DNA from: Prevotella sp.
Lineage (GTDB): Bacteria; Bacteroidota; Bacteroidia; Bacteroidales; Bacteroidaceae
Direction: 5' to 3'
DNA length: 34,850 nucleotides
NCBI GenBank assembly: GCA_017443345.1
Contig: JAFSNR010000166.1
Location: 1 to 34,850 of the forward strand
Shown here: piece by piece, positions 1 to 7,360 of the stretch
Layout of the letters: the number at the start of each line of letters is the position of its first letter
Position numbering within the stretch: position 1 is the stretch's first letter
The notes under the pieces: model-generated
Told to the model about the DNA's origin: nothing
The model's input: only the letters and a program-made list of their open reading frames with translations
The model's database searches: none
Made by a program: the position numbers and the translations under genes

Positions 1-443
1 ACGGCAGCCATGAAGTCCTCGGTATTGATGTCGGGCGATGCCGTGCGACGGGGCTCACCGCTGCTCTCGCCTGTATATGACGGGTCGAAGGCCAGCGTCA
101 CGAAACCACGCTCCGCCATCCGCATGGCATAAAGTCCGCTCGACTGCTCCTTGGTGGCTCCAAACGGGCCAGAGACTGCGATGGCAGGAAGGCCTCTCCC
201 CCCGCCCTCCCCCATAGGGAGGGAGCTTTTTGGCTCGTAGAGGTCGGCTGCAAGCGCCAGGCCATACTGTGTTTCAAACGTCACCTTGCGGTGGTTCACT
301 TTCTCGCTCAGGGGGAAGACCTTGTCCCACTCCTGCGTCAATTCAAGTTTACTCATATTATCGTCTGTTTTAGTTTGTTGGCTGTCTGTACAGCTCATGA
401 ATGCTATGCCCATGAATGCTGCTAATAACAATGTATTTCTCAT
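1..443 (-). CDS. alpha/beta hydrolase (dienelactone-hydrolase-like), C-terminus beyond window
   Basis: About 147 N-terminal residues are present; the gene runs off the left edge. It opens with a lipoprotein-type signal (MRNTLLLAAFMGIAFMSC). The mature part reads as an alpha/beta hydrolase of the type common in Bacteroidales: a substrate-facing FETQYGLALAADLYEP strand, then the oxyanion-hole loop AVSGPFGATKEQSSGLYA and LAFDPSYTGESSGEPR. The nucleophile elbow would lie beyond the edge. Its ATG overlaps the stop of the preceding cyclophilin-like gene by 4 bp (ATGA), so the two are probably translationally coupled. Oddly, about 12 residues (SSLPMGEGGGRG) sit between the DLYEP strand and LPAIAVSGP, encoded by a GC-rich repeat-like stretch. 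The substrate cannot be told; it should act in the periplasm or on the membrane surface. Confidence 0.85.
   Translation of the reverse strand, partial: MRNTLLLAAFMGIAFMSCTDSQQTKTDDNMSKLELTQEWDKVFPLSEKVNHRKVTFETQYGLALAADLYEPKSSLPMGEGGGRGLPAIAVSGPFGATKEQSSGLYAMRMAERGFVTLAFDPSYTGESSGEPRRTASPDINTEDFMAA
193..226. repeat. in-frame GC-rich repeat inside the hydrolase gene
   Basis: A C-rich run followed by CATAGGGAGGGAG encodes SLPMGEGGGRG in the hydrolase frame. The composition differs sharply from its surroundings and it falls between two conserved strands. Dispersed sequences that translate as LPxGEGxGxG are a recurrent kind of bacterial genomic repeat, so I read this as a tolerated insertion. 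Confidence 0.5.
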
Positions 444-1024
444 TTTATATACTTTTTACCCTTTTGAATTACAATCCCTTTATGACCAGCCTGTGCCAAT
501 GTGCCAGTAAGCGTATATGCCCTCGACTTGCTAGCTTCAGCTTTAATCTGACTAATTCCCGTTGGCTTAGAGATGGAGAGTGTCACGCTGACATTTCCTC
601 CACCAGCATTCACCCACGTCTTGATTTCTGCCTGCGTCATATTATCGAGCTTGCCGATACGGGTGAAGTTCCATGAGTTCGTGTCATAGTAGATGCAGAG
701 GTTCGAGCCTTGATAGAGAATCAGGTCGCCAGGAACAGTGGTAATCTGCGTGTTGTTCTGAGGGAATGAATATCCCAATGGCCCAACTTTCTCGAAGTCT
801 CCGTAGTCATGTGCCTCGTAGGTGATATCGCCCTGTTGAAGTTGCGCTACCAAAGCCTCTGTTGAGGAATTGCTAACAAGTGTAGCAGCCTTTGTCACGC
901 CACCGATGGTGAGATAGAGCTTCTGTGTCATAGTTCCTTCTTTTTTCGTTTGAGCCAATGTCTCTCCTTCCTTGGTGCAGCACGTCAGCAGCATCGCTGC
1001 AAGTAATAAAATGATATTTTTCAT
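440..1024 (-). CDS. cyclophilin-like fold lipoprotein with C-terminal tail
   Basis: 194 residues. A lipoprotein signal ends at about residue 16 (LLAAMLLTCC). Residues about 35-145 match the small cyclophilin-like family found beside hydrolases in Bacteroidales: LYLTIGG near the start, the YGDFEKVGPLGYSFP block, then TTVPGDLILYQGSNLCIYY and WNFTRIGKLDN. No enzymatic activity is established for this family. The last about 28 residues (AYTLTG...HKGIVIQKGKK) are not part of that fold and resemble the tail of the rhamnosidase in this window, so they may be a sorting or anchoring tail. The gene is 8 bp downstream of the amidohydrolase remnant and overlaps the next hydrolase by 4 bp, so it is mid-operon. 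Confidence 0.75.
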   Translation of the reverse strand: MKNIILLLAAMLLTCCTKEGETLAQTKKEGTMTQKLYLTIGGVTKAATLVSNSSTEALVAQLQQGDITYEAHDYGDFEKVGPLGYSFPQNNTQITTVPGDLILYQGSNLCIYYDTNSWNFTRIGKLDNMTQAEIKTWVNAGGGNVSVTLSISKPTGISQIKAEASKSRAYTLTGTLAQAGHKGIVIQKGKKYIK

Positions 1025-1032
1025 CTGCTTTT

Positions 1033-1227
1033 CTATTTAAGTCTTTCGAAAATCTTGCTCATCGTTTCGTGGATTCCCGACTTTTCGTCGCCTACCCGTG
1101 GCCTTTCCCCTTCGAGTGCAGACACAAACTCAGGGGTAATGATGTGTGAGTGAACATCAATCACATTCTGCCCCTGCATCATTGTAGCCATCGTCAATGC
1201 AATTATTGATAGTACTTTTGGCTTCAT
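1033..1227 (-). pseudogene. amidohydrolase remnant with internal deletion
   Basis: A 64-codon frame begins with a signal peptide (MKPKVLSIIALTMATMMQGQ) and the metal-binding start of an amidohydrolase, VIDVHSHIITPEFVSAL, where HxH is the usual first metal ligand pair. It then jumps to a segment ending SGIHETMSKIFERLK, which resembles the end of such enzymes (a helix ending in LFxRL). Members of the family normally have about 300 residues, so most of the barrel is missing while the frame stays open. I read it as an in-frame internal deletion. A small functional protein is possible but it would have no active site. Confidence 0.6.
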
Positions 1228-1333
1228 AATTATTCTCTAATCTCTAATCTCATTATCTTTACGGGGCGGTTATCCAACCAAGGCCGCAGTATAATCCTGG
1301 CAGTCTGCATCATTTATCCTTCTTTCAATGGAT

Positions 1334-1765
1334 TCATTCTCTAAACTTACCTTTAGCCCACAGCTTCCAATACTTCCAACCGCCTGTTGACCAGAGGGCG
1401 ATGAAGATGAGGACAGGCTGGAAGAACAGGCGGATGAGACGCAGCGTGTCTGTGTTCAGACCGAACGCATCGATGTGGTTCACATACTGGTTGATATTGC
1501 CAGGGAAGATGGCCACATAGAAGAGAGCCAGCAGCGCACCTGCGATAGCCCTTTTCTTCGCTGCAAGGAAGATGATGCTAAGGCCAAAGGAAATTTCAAC
1601 CACGCCCGATGCCAGTACCACAAAGTCTGTGAAGCCAGGGCTGAACTGCAACCACGTAGGTACCTGTGCCACGAACTCCTGACGGTTGAACGTCAGATGA
1701 CTTGTGCCAGCGCAAGCCATAAATGCTCCTAAGAGCAGGCGAAAAAGCAGTTTTACGTACTTCAT
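1334..1765 (-). CDS. DoxX-like four-helix membrane protein
   Basis: 143 residues with about four hydrophobic segments: residues about 4-22, 48-68 (VVLASGVVEISFGLSIIFL), 72-90 (AIAGALLALFYVAIFPG) and 108-128 (FFQPVLIFIALW). The GTSHLTF motif after helix 1 and FPGNINQYVNH after helix 3 are typical of the DoxX-like family of inner-membrane proteins. Their molecular role is poorly defined; some members take part in redox and thiol-stress responses. The gene starts 4 bp after the stop of the 48-residue gene, so they are probably co-transcribed, with dinB further upstream. About 106 bp without an obvious gene separate it from the amidohydrolase remnant. Confidence 0.85.
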   Translation of the reverse strand: MKYVKLLFRLLLGAFMACAGTSHLTFNRQEFVAQVPTWLQFSPGFTDFVVLASGVVEISFGLSIIFLAAKKRAIAGALLALFYVAIFPGNINQYVNHIDAFGLNTDTLRLIRLFFQPVLIFIALWSTGGWKYWKLWAKGKFRE

Positions 1766-1769
1766 ATTG

Positions 1770-1916
1770 TTAATCGTTTATGTAATTCTTTGTCATCATA
1801 TCATAGTGTAGCGCCTCCAGCTCTTCGAGCGTGAGGTTGCTCACTGCCGCTTCAATTTTCCGTATCAGTTCTTCCCTGCGGCTTTCAGAAGAGCCAAATT
1901 TCTTATAGAAATCCAT
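1770..1916 (-). CDS. 48-residue charged hypothetical protein
   Basis: A short frame from ATG at 1916 encodes MDFYKKFGSSESRREELI and continues to DMMTKNYIND. It is rich in charged residues and predicts two helices (about 12-24 and 28-42). No family is recognised. It fits neatly between dinB, whose stop is 20 bp upstream, and the DoxX gene, which begins 4 bp downstream. That spacing and the lack of other coding signal between 1766 and 1936 support it as a real gene. A copy of a short dispersed repeat occupies the gap before its start codon. Confidence 0.6.
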   Translation of the reverse strand: MDFYKKFGSSESRREELIRKIEAAVSNLTLEELEALHYDMMTKNYIND

Positions 1917-1919
1917 TGA

Positions 1920-1936
1920 CAATACTTGTTGAAGTT
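1920..1936 (-). repeat. 17-bp core of a dispersed intergenic repeat
   Basis: CAATACTTGTTGAAGTT (plus strand) between dinB and the small gene is identical to the core of the 46-bp repeats at 6576 and 28771. All three lie between minus-strand genes in the same orientation. It contains a small inverted repeat, ACTT-GTTG-AAGT. Confidence 0.6.
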
Positions 1937-3010
1937 TTACCAATCAAAAGTTAATTGCAAATCTCTTTGAACGCCTTCAGGCACGATGGGGCTTGTGATG
2001 GTCAAGCCTAACAGGCGGACAGTTCGTCCGTCCATATCGACCTCATCCAACAGCTGTGTAGCAATATGCAGGATCTCATCTATATCCTCGATGGCTGTTG
2101 TGCCAGTGTGGCTGTGCGTTGTTTGGCGGAAATCGTTATACTTGACTTTGAGCACGAGGGAGCGTCCCTTGAAGTGATTCTTCTCCAGGCGACGAACCAA
2201 TTCCGTAGCGAGTGGTGTAAGCTGAAAAGTCATCTCCTCATGGGTTGTGAGGTCTTCGGCGAAAGTGCGTTCACATCCCACCGACTTACGCACCCATTCT
2301 GTGACAATGGGACGATTGTCGATGCCTCGGGCAAAATCATAGAACACACGTCCCATCTTGCCAAACTCGCGTGTCAGCGTCGTAAGCGACAAGGCGCGTA
2401 GCTGTTTGCCATTCGATACCCCTAAGGTGTGCATCCTTTCCGCCGTCTTCTCGCCCACGCCCCAGAAACGTTCCACCTTGAGGTCGTCGATGAAGGCGAT
2501 GGCTCTGTCGGGATGAACGATGCACAGGCCGTTGGGTTTGCGATAATCACTGGCCACCTTGGCCAGGAACTTGCAGTAGCTGACCCCAGCCGAAGCCGTA
2601 AGTCCCGTCGTTTCCAAGATACGTTGCTTGATCTCCTTGGCAATATCCATCGCCAGGGGAATGGATTTCTTGTTTGTCGTCACATCCAGGTAGGCTTCAT
2701 CCAGGCTCAGCGGTTCGATGAGGTCGGTATAGTCGCGGAAGATGGCGTGGATCTGTGCCGAGACCTCCTTGTAGCGGCTGTAATGACCCTCCACAACGAT
2801 GAGGTTAGGACAGAGCCGATGTGCGGTAGCCACAGCCATTGCCAAGTGTACGCCATATTTGCGTGCCTCATAGTTTGCCGTTGCCACCACACCTCGCGGA
2901 CCGTCGTGCCCCACGACTACAGGATGCCCTTTGAGCGCAGGATTATCGTGTTCCTCGACCGAGACGAAGAACGCATCCATGTCAATATGTATAATCTTGC
3001 GCGTGGTCAT
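1937..3010 (-). CDS. dinB: DNA polymerase IV (Y-family)
   Basis: 357 residues from ATG at 3010, chosen because it gives the conserved family start (TRKIIHIDMDAFFVSVEE) and follows a GGAAAC ribosome site; a longer frame from 3085 would run into the upstream gene's end. It is an error-prone translesion DNA polymerase. Catalytic acidic residues are visible: D10 and D12 in IDMDAFF, and D104-E105 in LSLDEAYLD. The palm and fingers are followed by helix-hairpin-helix motifs (FWGVGEKTAERMHTLGV) and the little-finger domain. The C-terminus ends QLTFDW, compatible with a weak beta-clamp-binding peptide. It starts 34 bp after the rhamnosidase stop, so the two may share a transcript. No SOS-type operator was recognised. 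Confidence 0.95.
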   Translation of the reverse strand: MTTRKIIHIDMDAFFVSVEEHDNPALKGHPVVVGHDGPRGVVATANYEARKYGVHLAMAVATAHRLCPNLIVVEGHYSRYKEVSAQIHAIFRDYTDLIEPLSLDEAYLDVTTNKKSIPLAMDIAKEIKQRILETTGLTASAGVSYCKFLAKVASDYRKPNGLCIVHPDRAIAFIDDLKVERFWGVGEKTAERMHTLGVSNGKQLRALSLTTLTREFGKMGRVFYDFARGIDNRPIVTEWVRKSVGCERTFAEDLTTHEEMTFQLTPLATELVRRLEKNHFKGRSLVLKVKYNDFRQTTHSHTGTTAIEDIDEILHIATQLLDEVDMDGRTVRLLGLTITSPIVPEGVQRDLQLTFDW

Positions 3011-3044
3011 CTGTTTCCTTTCTCTGTTTAATAGTTGACCGCCG

Positions 3045-6000
3045 TTATTTAAGAATGAGTTGTTTGCTGCCTTGTTTGATGACAACGCCGTGATGTGATG
3101 AGGTAGCCTTGATGCCTGAGAGTGCGTAGGCTTGGGTGTTCTCAGTCGTAAGTGGCTTCGTCTGAGCCTGTGGAACGTTGATAGCTGTGGGTATGCCTGT
3201 GGTGAAGTGGTATGTGCCCGATCCGACCTCCACGGTGGCTAGATGGTTGGCGTATGTCACCTGATTCACGCCTTCTGTGGCTGTCGTTACGGTTTGCGTA
3301 CCTTCGATAAGGTACTGTCCATCGGGTACATCCACGATGATCGTGGCCTGCGTGCCTGCGGGCACGGTGAACTGATAGTCGATGGCTTCACCTGTTCTCT
3401 TCCATTCCACTCCTATCTGACCGTATGCACAGGCGGTCTTCACCGCGAGCTGCTGCAGGTCGGCGGGGATGTAGGGCTTCAGGATGATGTGGTCGAAGGC
3501 TGTGCCGTTGTTCTGGATGCCGGCAAGACAGGTGAAGAACCACTCCTCGATGTGGTCCATCATGCAATGGTTCTGCGACTCTATGCCCACGTCCCAGTAT
3601 TCAGGCGTGGTGGTGTAACCCTCTCTGACCCAGTAGCCATAGCTGGGGCAGTCGGTCTGGTTGGCCATCTGCCACACGATGTCGTTGTAGCCGTACTGAG
3701 CCAGGCTCATGAACACGCATTTCAGGGCTATCTCACCCGTCTTGATCTTGTAGCCGTCGCGTCGGACAGCTTCTGCCAGCACGGCAGCCACCTTCGGCTC
3801 GTCGCCTTCGGGCACCAGACCGTAGTAGAGCGGTTGTGCCTGCTCGCTCTGTCTGCCTCCACCGCCTGCTACGCTGGTATAAACTCCCGTCTCAGCATTG
3901 TAGAACTTTGCATTAAAGGCACGCTTCACAGCTGCGGCCAGCGTCCTGTAAGTTGAGGCATCGGAGGTATTGCCCAGCTCTTCGGCCATCTCGGCCATCG
4001 CCTTCAGGATGTAATAATAGGTGGTGGTCTCGGTGAACTCCGTAGGCACCAGCGGGTTCACACCAGCCGTCTGCTGTCCCCAGTCGCTCAGCACGCTGTA
4101 GGAGTTGTTGATGAGGTTGCCCGTGGTGTTGTTGCGGAAGTGCTGCACGAGTCTCTTCATCCGTGTGTAGTAGGTCTCCATGAGGCTCTTGTCGCCATAG
4201 TATTTCCAGCCCCGGTAAGGCACCAGAATGGCAGCACCGCCCCAGTTGGTGTCGTCGCCATAGACATTCATGTAGAAGGGGCAGACGGACGGCACCCAGC
4301 CATTGGCCTGTTGGGCATCGAAGCAGTCCATGACCACCTTCTTGTAGAAGTTCTCCATGCCGAAGTTCATGTTCAGCGACACGTACATCTCGTTGGGTAC
4401 GTCCAGCCAGCCAAGTTTCTCGCGATGGGGACAGTCGGTGATGCTGTTGTAGAGCTGCGAGGCAATGGCGTCGCGACAGATGACGTGGATGTCGTTGATG
4501 AGCTGGTTGCTGGTCTCTACGGAGCCGATCAAGTCGAGGTCCGAACGTATGCGCATGGCTGTGAAATCGCCGGGGCTGGGCTCCTCGTCCAATCCTATGA
4601 TCTGCAGATAGCGGAACCCGTGGTACATGAATTCCGGTCCCCATTGCTCGCCGTCCTTGTCGCCCGCGAAGGTATAAACGTCGTAGGTGTCCGACGGGCC
4701 TGTATAGAAATTCTCCATCATGACGCTGCCGTCGGGGTTGATGTTCTCGCCGCTGCGCAGGCTGATCTGCTGTCCGGCTCTGCCTTTCAGACGGAAGCGG
4801 TATGTGCCGGCGAAGTTGCGACCGAAGTCAATCATCCGCAGGGTGTATCCTCCACTCTGTATGGTCTTGACGCTGACGGCTTTCCATTCTTCCACGACCT
4901 GCAACGGCTCATACATGCGGCTCTTCAGACGTCCGCTGCCGCTCACGCCGCTGTGGGGACTGCTGAAGGCGGGCTTGTCGAGGATTTCACAATTTGACCA
5001 TTTCACCATTTCACCATTGCTGCGGGTCTGATCTGAATCGTCAAATTGTAAATTGTCCAATCGTCCAATTCTGAGCCTCGCATCATAGTCCTCGCCGCCC
5101 CACCAGTTGCTGCCCAAGGTGGGACTGCCAGTGGTGCGCCAGCTGTCGTCTGTGATGATGGTCTGGGAAGTGCCGTCGGAGTAGTCGATATGGAGTTCTG
5201 CGATGAGGGCTGTCTTGCCGTTGTTACGAACCTCACCCTTCGAGAACCGTCCCTCCAGATAGTCAATGTCATAGATGCCGCCAGCCACTTGGGCCACGAG
5301 GCTGTTGTTGCCGCTGTGTAGCAGACTGGTCACGTCGTAGGTGGAGTAGAGTAGGGTCTTCTCATACTCGCTCTCGCCTGGTTCCAGCACAGCCGAGGTC
5401 ACCGCCTCGCCGTTGAGATTCATGGTGAACACGCCCAAGGCCGAGGCATAGATGCGGGCACGCTTTACACTCTTTCCGCTTTCCAGAGTGAAGGTCTTGG
5501 CGAAATAGGGCAGACTCTCTTTGGCCGGGGCACTCTGGCTGTAGGCCACGTCGTAGCTCCTGTTGTCCGATGATGTCTGGATGGTGAATGCGGCAGGGAA
5601 GTTGGCTGCGATGTTGTTGGGTTGGCCTGTGGCATGGTCATCCTGCCGGGGATAGAGCAAGATGCGGTCAACGGTCTGAACGCTCTTCAGGTCGGCGGTC
5701 AGGACGACGGGTGTGCTGGGGTTCTGGGTTGTAGTCCAGCCCAGGGTGCCGCTCGTTTTGCCGTCGTTGACGTAGGCCAGCGACCATCCGTAGTTGGGGA
5801 GTTCCCAGTTGTCGGCACTCTTGCCCACGGTGAAGCGCGCGTTGCGGGCAAGGTTGTTGTCGCCGCTATAGATCTCTACCTCGCTCAATTGTACGAAGGA
5901 ATAACCGGCATCGCCATTTGCACGCAACCCCAACTCGGACACATTCAGGCGGATATAGCGGCATGTGATGGGCGCCTCAAAGGCGATGACCAATGGTTGA

Positions 6001-6434
6001 AGTGTCTGATAAGAGATGGCGGGTGCTGCATGAATCCATTTCGCGCTCCATTCGTTGGCGGACAGGAAGGCGGTCTCGAAGACGGCAGAGCTTTCGGCCT
6101 CATGGCCCTTGTTGTCCGTCACGGTCACGGTCCATGTGTAGGCACTACGGCTCTGCAGCGGCTGACCATCGTATTTGATGCCGAATTGTGCGGCACTCTC
6201 CACGTTGCCAGACTCCCATACCGTGCTGCCCGTGGCGTCAGCCACCGTGATCTGATAGCTCTTTTGTTGGCAACCATTCTCATCACTCTGTAGCATCCAG
6301 CTGAAATGTGGTTGTGCTACATCTATTCCCAACGGGTTACGCAGGCCCTCCACTTTCATCTCAACCAAAGACAATGAAGCTTTGGATGTCAGCCCAAATA
6401 GCATGAGGGCTAAAAGACTAATAAACTTCTTCAT
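3045..6434 (-). CDS. GH78-family alpha-L-rhamnosidase, secreted
   Basis: 1,129 residues with a signal peptide (about 1-19, FISLLALMLFGLTS). It should release terminal alpha-L-rhamnose from plant or microbial glycans. Order of parts: N-terminal Ig-like domain (VEGLRNPLGIDVAQPHFSW), a discoidin/CBM32-like insert at about 150-310 (FVQLSEVEIYSG, DRILLYPR), the rhamnosidase N domain (about 325-450), the concanavalin-like domain, the (alpha/alpha)6 catalytic barrel with DCPHREKLGW at about 665 and ESQNHCMMDHIEEW at about 951, and a C-terminal beta domain. Family members are usually 900-1,150 residues. The last about 28 residues (AYALSG...HHGVVIKQGSK) resemble the tail of the cyclophilin-like protein. 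A low-complexity in-frame insertion sits at about residues 454-482. No SusC/SusD pair is adjacent. Confidence 0.9.
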   Translation of the reverse strand: MKKFISLLALMLFGLTSKASLSLVEMKVEGLRNPLGIDVAQPHFSWMLQSDENGCQQKSYQITVADATGSTVWESGNVESAAQFGIKYDGQPLQSRSAYTWTVTVTDNKGHEAESSAVFETAFLSANEWSAKWIHAAPAISYQTLQPLVIAFEAPITCRYIRLNVSELGLRANGDAGYSFVQLSEVEIYSGDNNLARNARFTVGKSADNWELPNYGWSLAYVNDGKTSGTLGWTTTQNPSTPVVLTADLKSVQTVDRILLYPRQDDHATGQPNNIAANFPAAFTIQTSSDNRSYDVAYSQSAPAKESLPYFAKTFTLESGKSVKRARIYASALGVFTMNLNGEAVTSAVLEPGESEYEKTLLYSTYDVTSLLHSGNNSLVAQVAGGIYDIDYLEGRFSKGEVRNNGKTALIAELHIDYSDGTSQTIITDDSWRTTGSPTLGSNWWGGEDYDARLRIGRLDNLQFDDSDQTRSNGEMVKWSNCEILDKPAFSSPHSGVSGSGRLKSRMYEPLQVVEEWKAVSVKTIQSGGYTLRMIDFGRNFAGTYRFRLKGRAGQQISLRSGENINPDGSVMMENFYTGPSDTYDVYTFAGDKDGEQWGPEFMYHGFRYLQIIGLDEEPSPGDFTAMRIRSDLDLIGSVETSNQLINDIHVICRDAIASQLYNSITDCPHREKLGWLDVPNEMYVSLNMNFGMENFYKKVVMDCFDAQQANGWVPSVCPFYMNVYGDDTNWGGAAILVPYRGWKYYGDKSLMETYYTRMKRLVQHFRNNTTGNLINNSYSVLSDWGQQTAGVNPLVPTEFTETTTYYYILKAMAEMAEELGNTSDASTYRTLAAAVKRAFNAKFYNAETGVYTSVAGGGGRQSEQAQPLYYGLVPEGDEPKVAAVLAEAVRRDGYKIKTGEIALKCVFMSLAQYGYNDIVWQMANQTDCPSYGYWVREGYTTTPEYWDVGIESQNHCMMDHIEEWFFTCLAGIQNNGTAFDHIILKPYIPADLQQLAVKTACAYGQIGVEWKRTGEAIDYQFTVPAGTQATIIVDVPDGQYLIEGTQTVTTATEGVNQVTYANHLATVEVGSGTYHFTTGIPTAINVPQAQTKPLTTENTQAYALSGIKATSSHHGVVIKQGSKQLILK
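4987..5071. repeat. in-frame A/T-rich repeat inside the rhamnosidase gene
   Basis: This stretch is built from short words, TTTCACCATT twice and CAATTTGACCATTTCACC on one side, then TCAAATTGTAAATTGTCCAA and TCGTCCAATT on the other. It encodes a polar linker around DNLQFDDSDQTRSNGEMVKW between two rhamnosidase domains. The words and composition are unlike the rest of this gene but like the other insertions in the window. Confidence 0.6.
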
Positions 6435-6575
6435 ATTCGTATTCGTTTAGTATTTTTCTTTTCTTTTTTAACTTTCGTTTGATACAACGTAATCGCGTCC
6501 CGCATGATATCATCATGGTCGAATGCCAACGCAGGTAGCGGTTACTGCCGGTCTTGGATATTTGTATGTATAAGC

Positions 6576-6621
6576 CATTCAATACTTGTTGAAGTTATAC
6601 TTCTTTCTCAGTTCCTCCTGC
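6576..6621 (-). repeat. 46-bp dispersed intergenic repeat, copy 1
   Basis: Matches 28771-28816 over 46 bp with a single difference (CTCAG against CTCGG). On the minus strand it ends AACTTCAACAAGTATTGA and could encode EELRKKYNFNKY followed by a stop, so it may be the decayed 3' end of an older small gene. Together with 6668-6774 it makes up most of the 408-bp gap between the rhamnosidase and the next gene. No strong promoter was found for the rhamnosidase within 6435-6575. Confidence 0.75.
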
Positions 6622-6667
6622 TTCTCCCCTATCCTACTGCGCACGTAGCTTGCAGTTCTCACAGGGG

Positions 6668-6774
6668 CTCGGAAGTTCGTCTTTTGTCCATTTGTGAGGG
6701 CAAAATTATAGAAAAATGTTTTATCTTTTAGGCTTGTGTGCGAGAAAAAACGTTAATTGGAGGTAAATTTGCGA
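6668..6774 (-). repeat. 107-bp dispersed repeat, copy 1
   Basis: Aligns without gaps to 31013-31119 over 107 bp with about six differences. On the minus strand it starts with the last codons of an HU-like gene (RKFTSN and stop, as in the intact gene at 31098), then a promoter-like TAATTTTG (plus-strand complement at 6701-6708) and an ATG followed by DKRRTSE. At this copy neither flanking gene is intact, so it reads as a stranded fragment of an HU-to-downstream-gene junction. Confidence 0.8.
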
Positions 6775-6842
6775 GCACAGCATCTTCCGCTGCAAACCAT
6801 TCAAGCCTTTGAATCATCAGATGAAGCGCGAAGTGGCTTTCA

Positions 6843-7295
6843 TCATTTACTCTCAGCTCCTTCTATTGCCCTCAGTTTGGCCATTTCTGCTCTAAAATAT
6901 TGATGAGCATTGAAGAACTCGTTTAGCTCTAAGCAAAGATATCTTTCGGGATTTGGAATGTCTGTTGTAAAGTACGCCACTGATTTGCTATGCACATCCA
7001 TCGTTTTCGTTTCCTCGTCAATGGAAAAAAACGTCGATACGCAGCCTTTCCAATTGGCTTCGTTGATGGCCTTTCGCAAGCGTACCACCTCATCAATGTC
7101 ATCCAACGCCACGCCTTCCCATTCATAGTCATAGATAACAATGTAGGGTTCCTCATCATTGGATCGCACCATGAAGCATTCGCCTTGATAACGGAAATAA
7201 AGGAGGTCGTTGTCCTCATTACTTAATTCATAAGGACAACCAAGCTTCGCCAGCGTATCGAGAAATAACTCTCTCGTACTTTTCTTCTTTTTCAT
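6843..7295 (-). CDS. conserved-looking acidic hypothetical protein
   Basis: 150 residues, soluble, no signal peptide. The pattern is a short helix (STRELFLDTLAKLGCPYEL), a strand pair (DLLYFRYQGECFMVRSND), EEPYIVIYDYEWEGVALDD, a helix (DEVVRLRKAINEANW), then strands and a long final helix. This arrangement recalls the YbjN / type III secretion chaperone-like fold, of which Bacteroidales have many small members, but that is a shape impression rather than a match. It stands alone: the composite repeat lies downstream, and the PBP-like gene upstream ends 65 bp before its start. An AAGGAGT directly precedes the ATG. Confidence 0.65.
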   Translation of the reverse strand: MKKKKSTRELFLDTLAKLGCPYELSNEDNDLLYFRYQGECFMVRSNDEEPYIVIYDYEWEGVALDDIDEVVRLRKAINEANWKGCVSTFFSIDEETKTMDVHSKSVAYFTTDIPNPERYLCLELNEFFNAHQYFRAEMAKLRAIEGAESK

Positions 7296-7360
7296 ACTCC
7301 TTCAATCTGGTTTAATTCGGTTCGATGTTTTTCACCAAGGTTTCAAATATTAATCTCTAG

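Noticed and set aside
3011-3085. N-terminal 25-residue extension of DNA polymerase IV
   Set aside because: It would overlap the end of the rhamnosidase gene and lacks family similarity; the ATG at 3010 fits the conserved start.
6668-6774. Complete insertion sequence or transposase
   Set aside because: No transposase frame and no target duplication are visible; only a 107-bp repeat fragment is supported.
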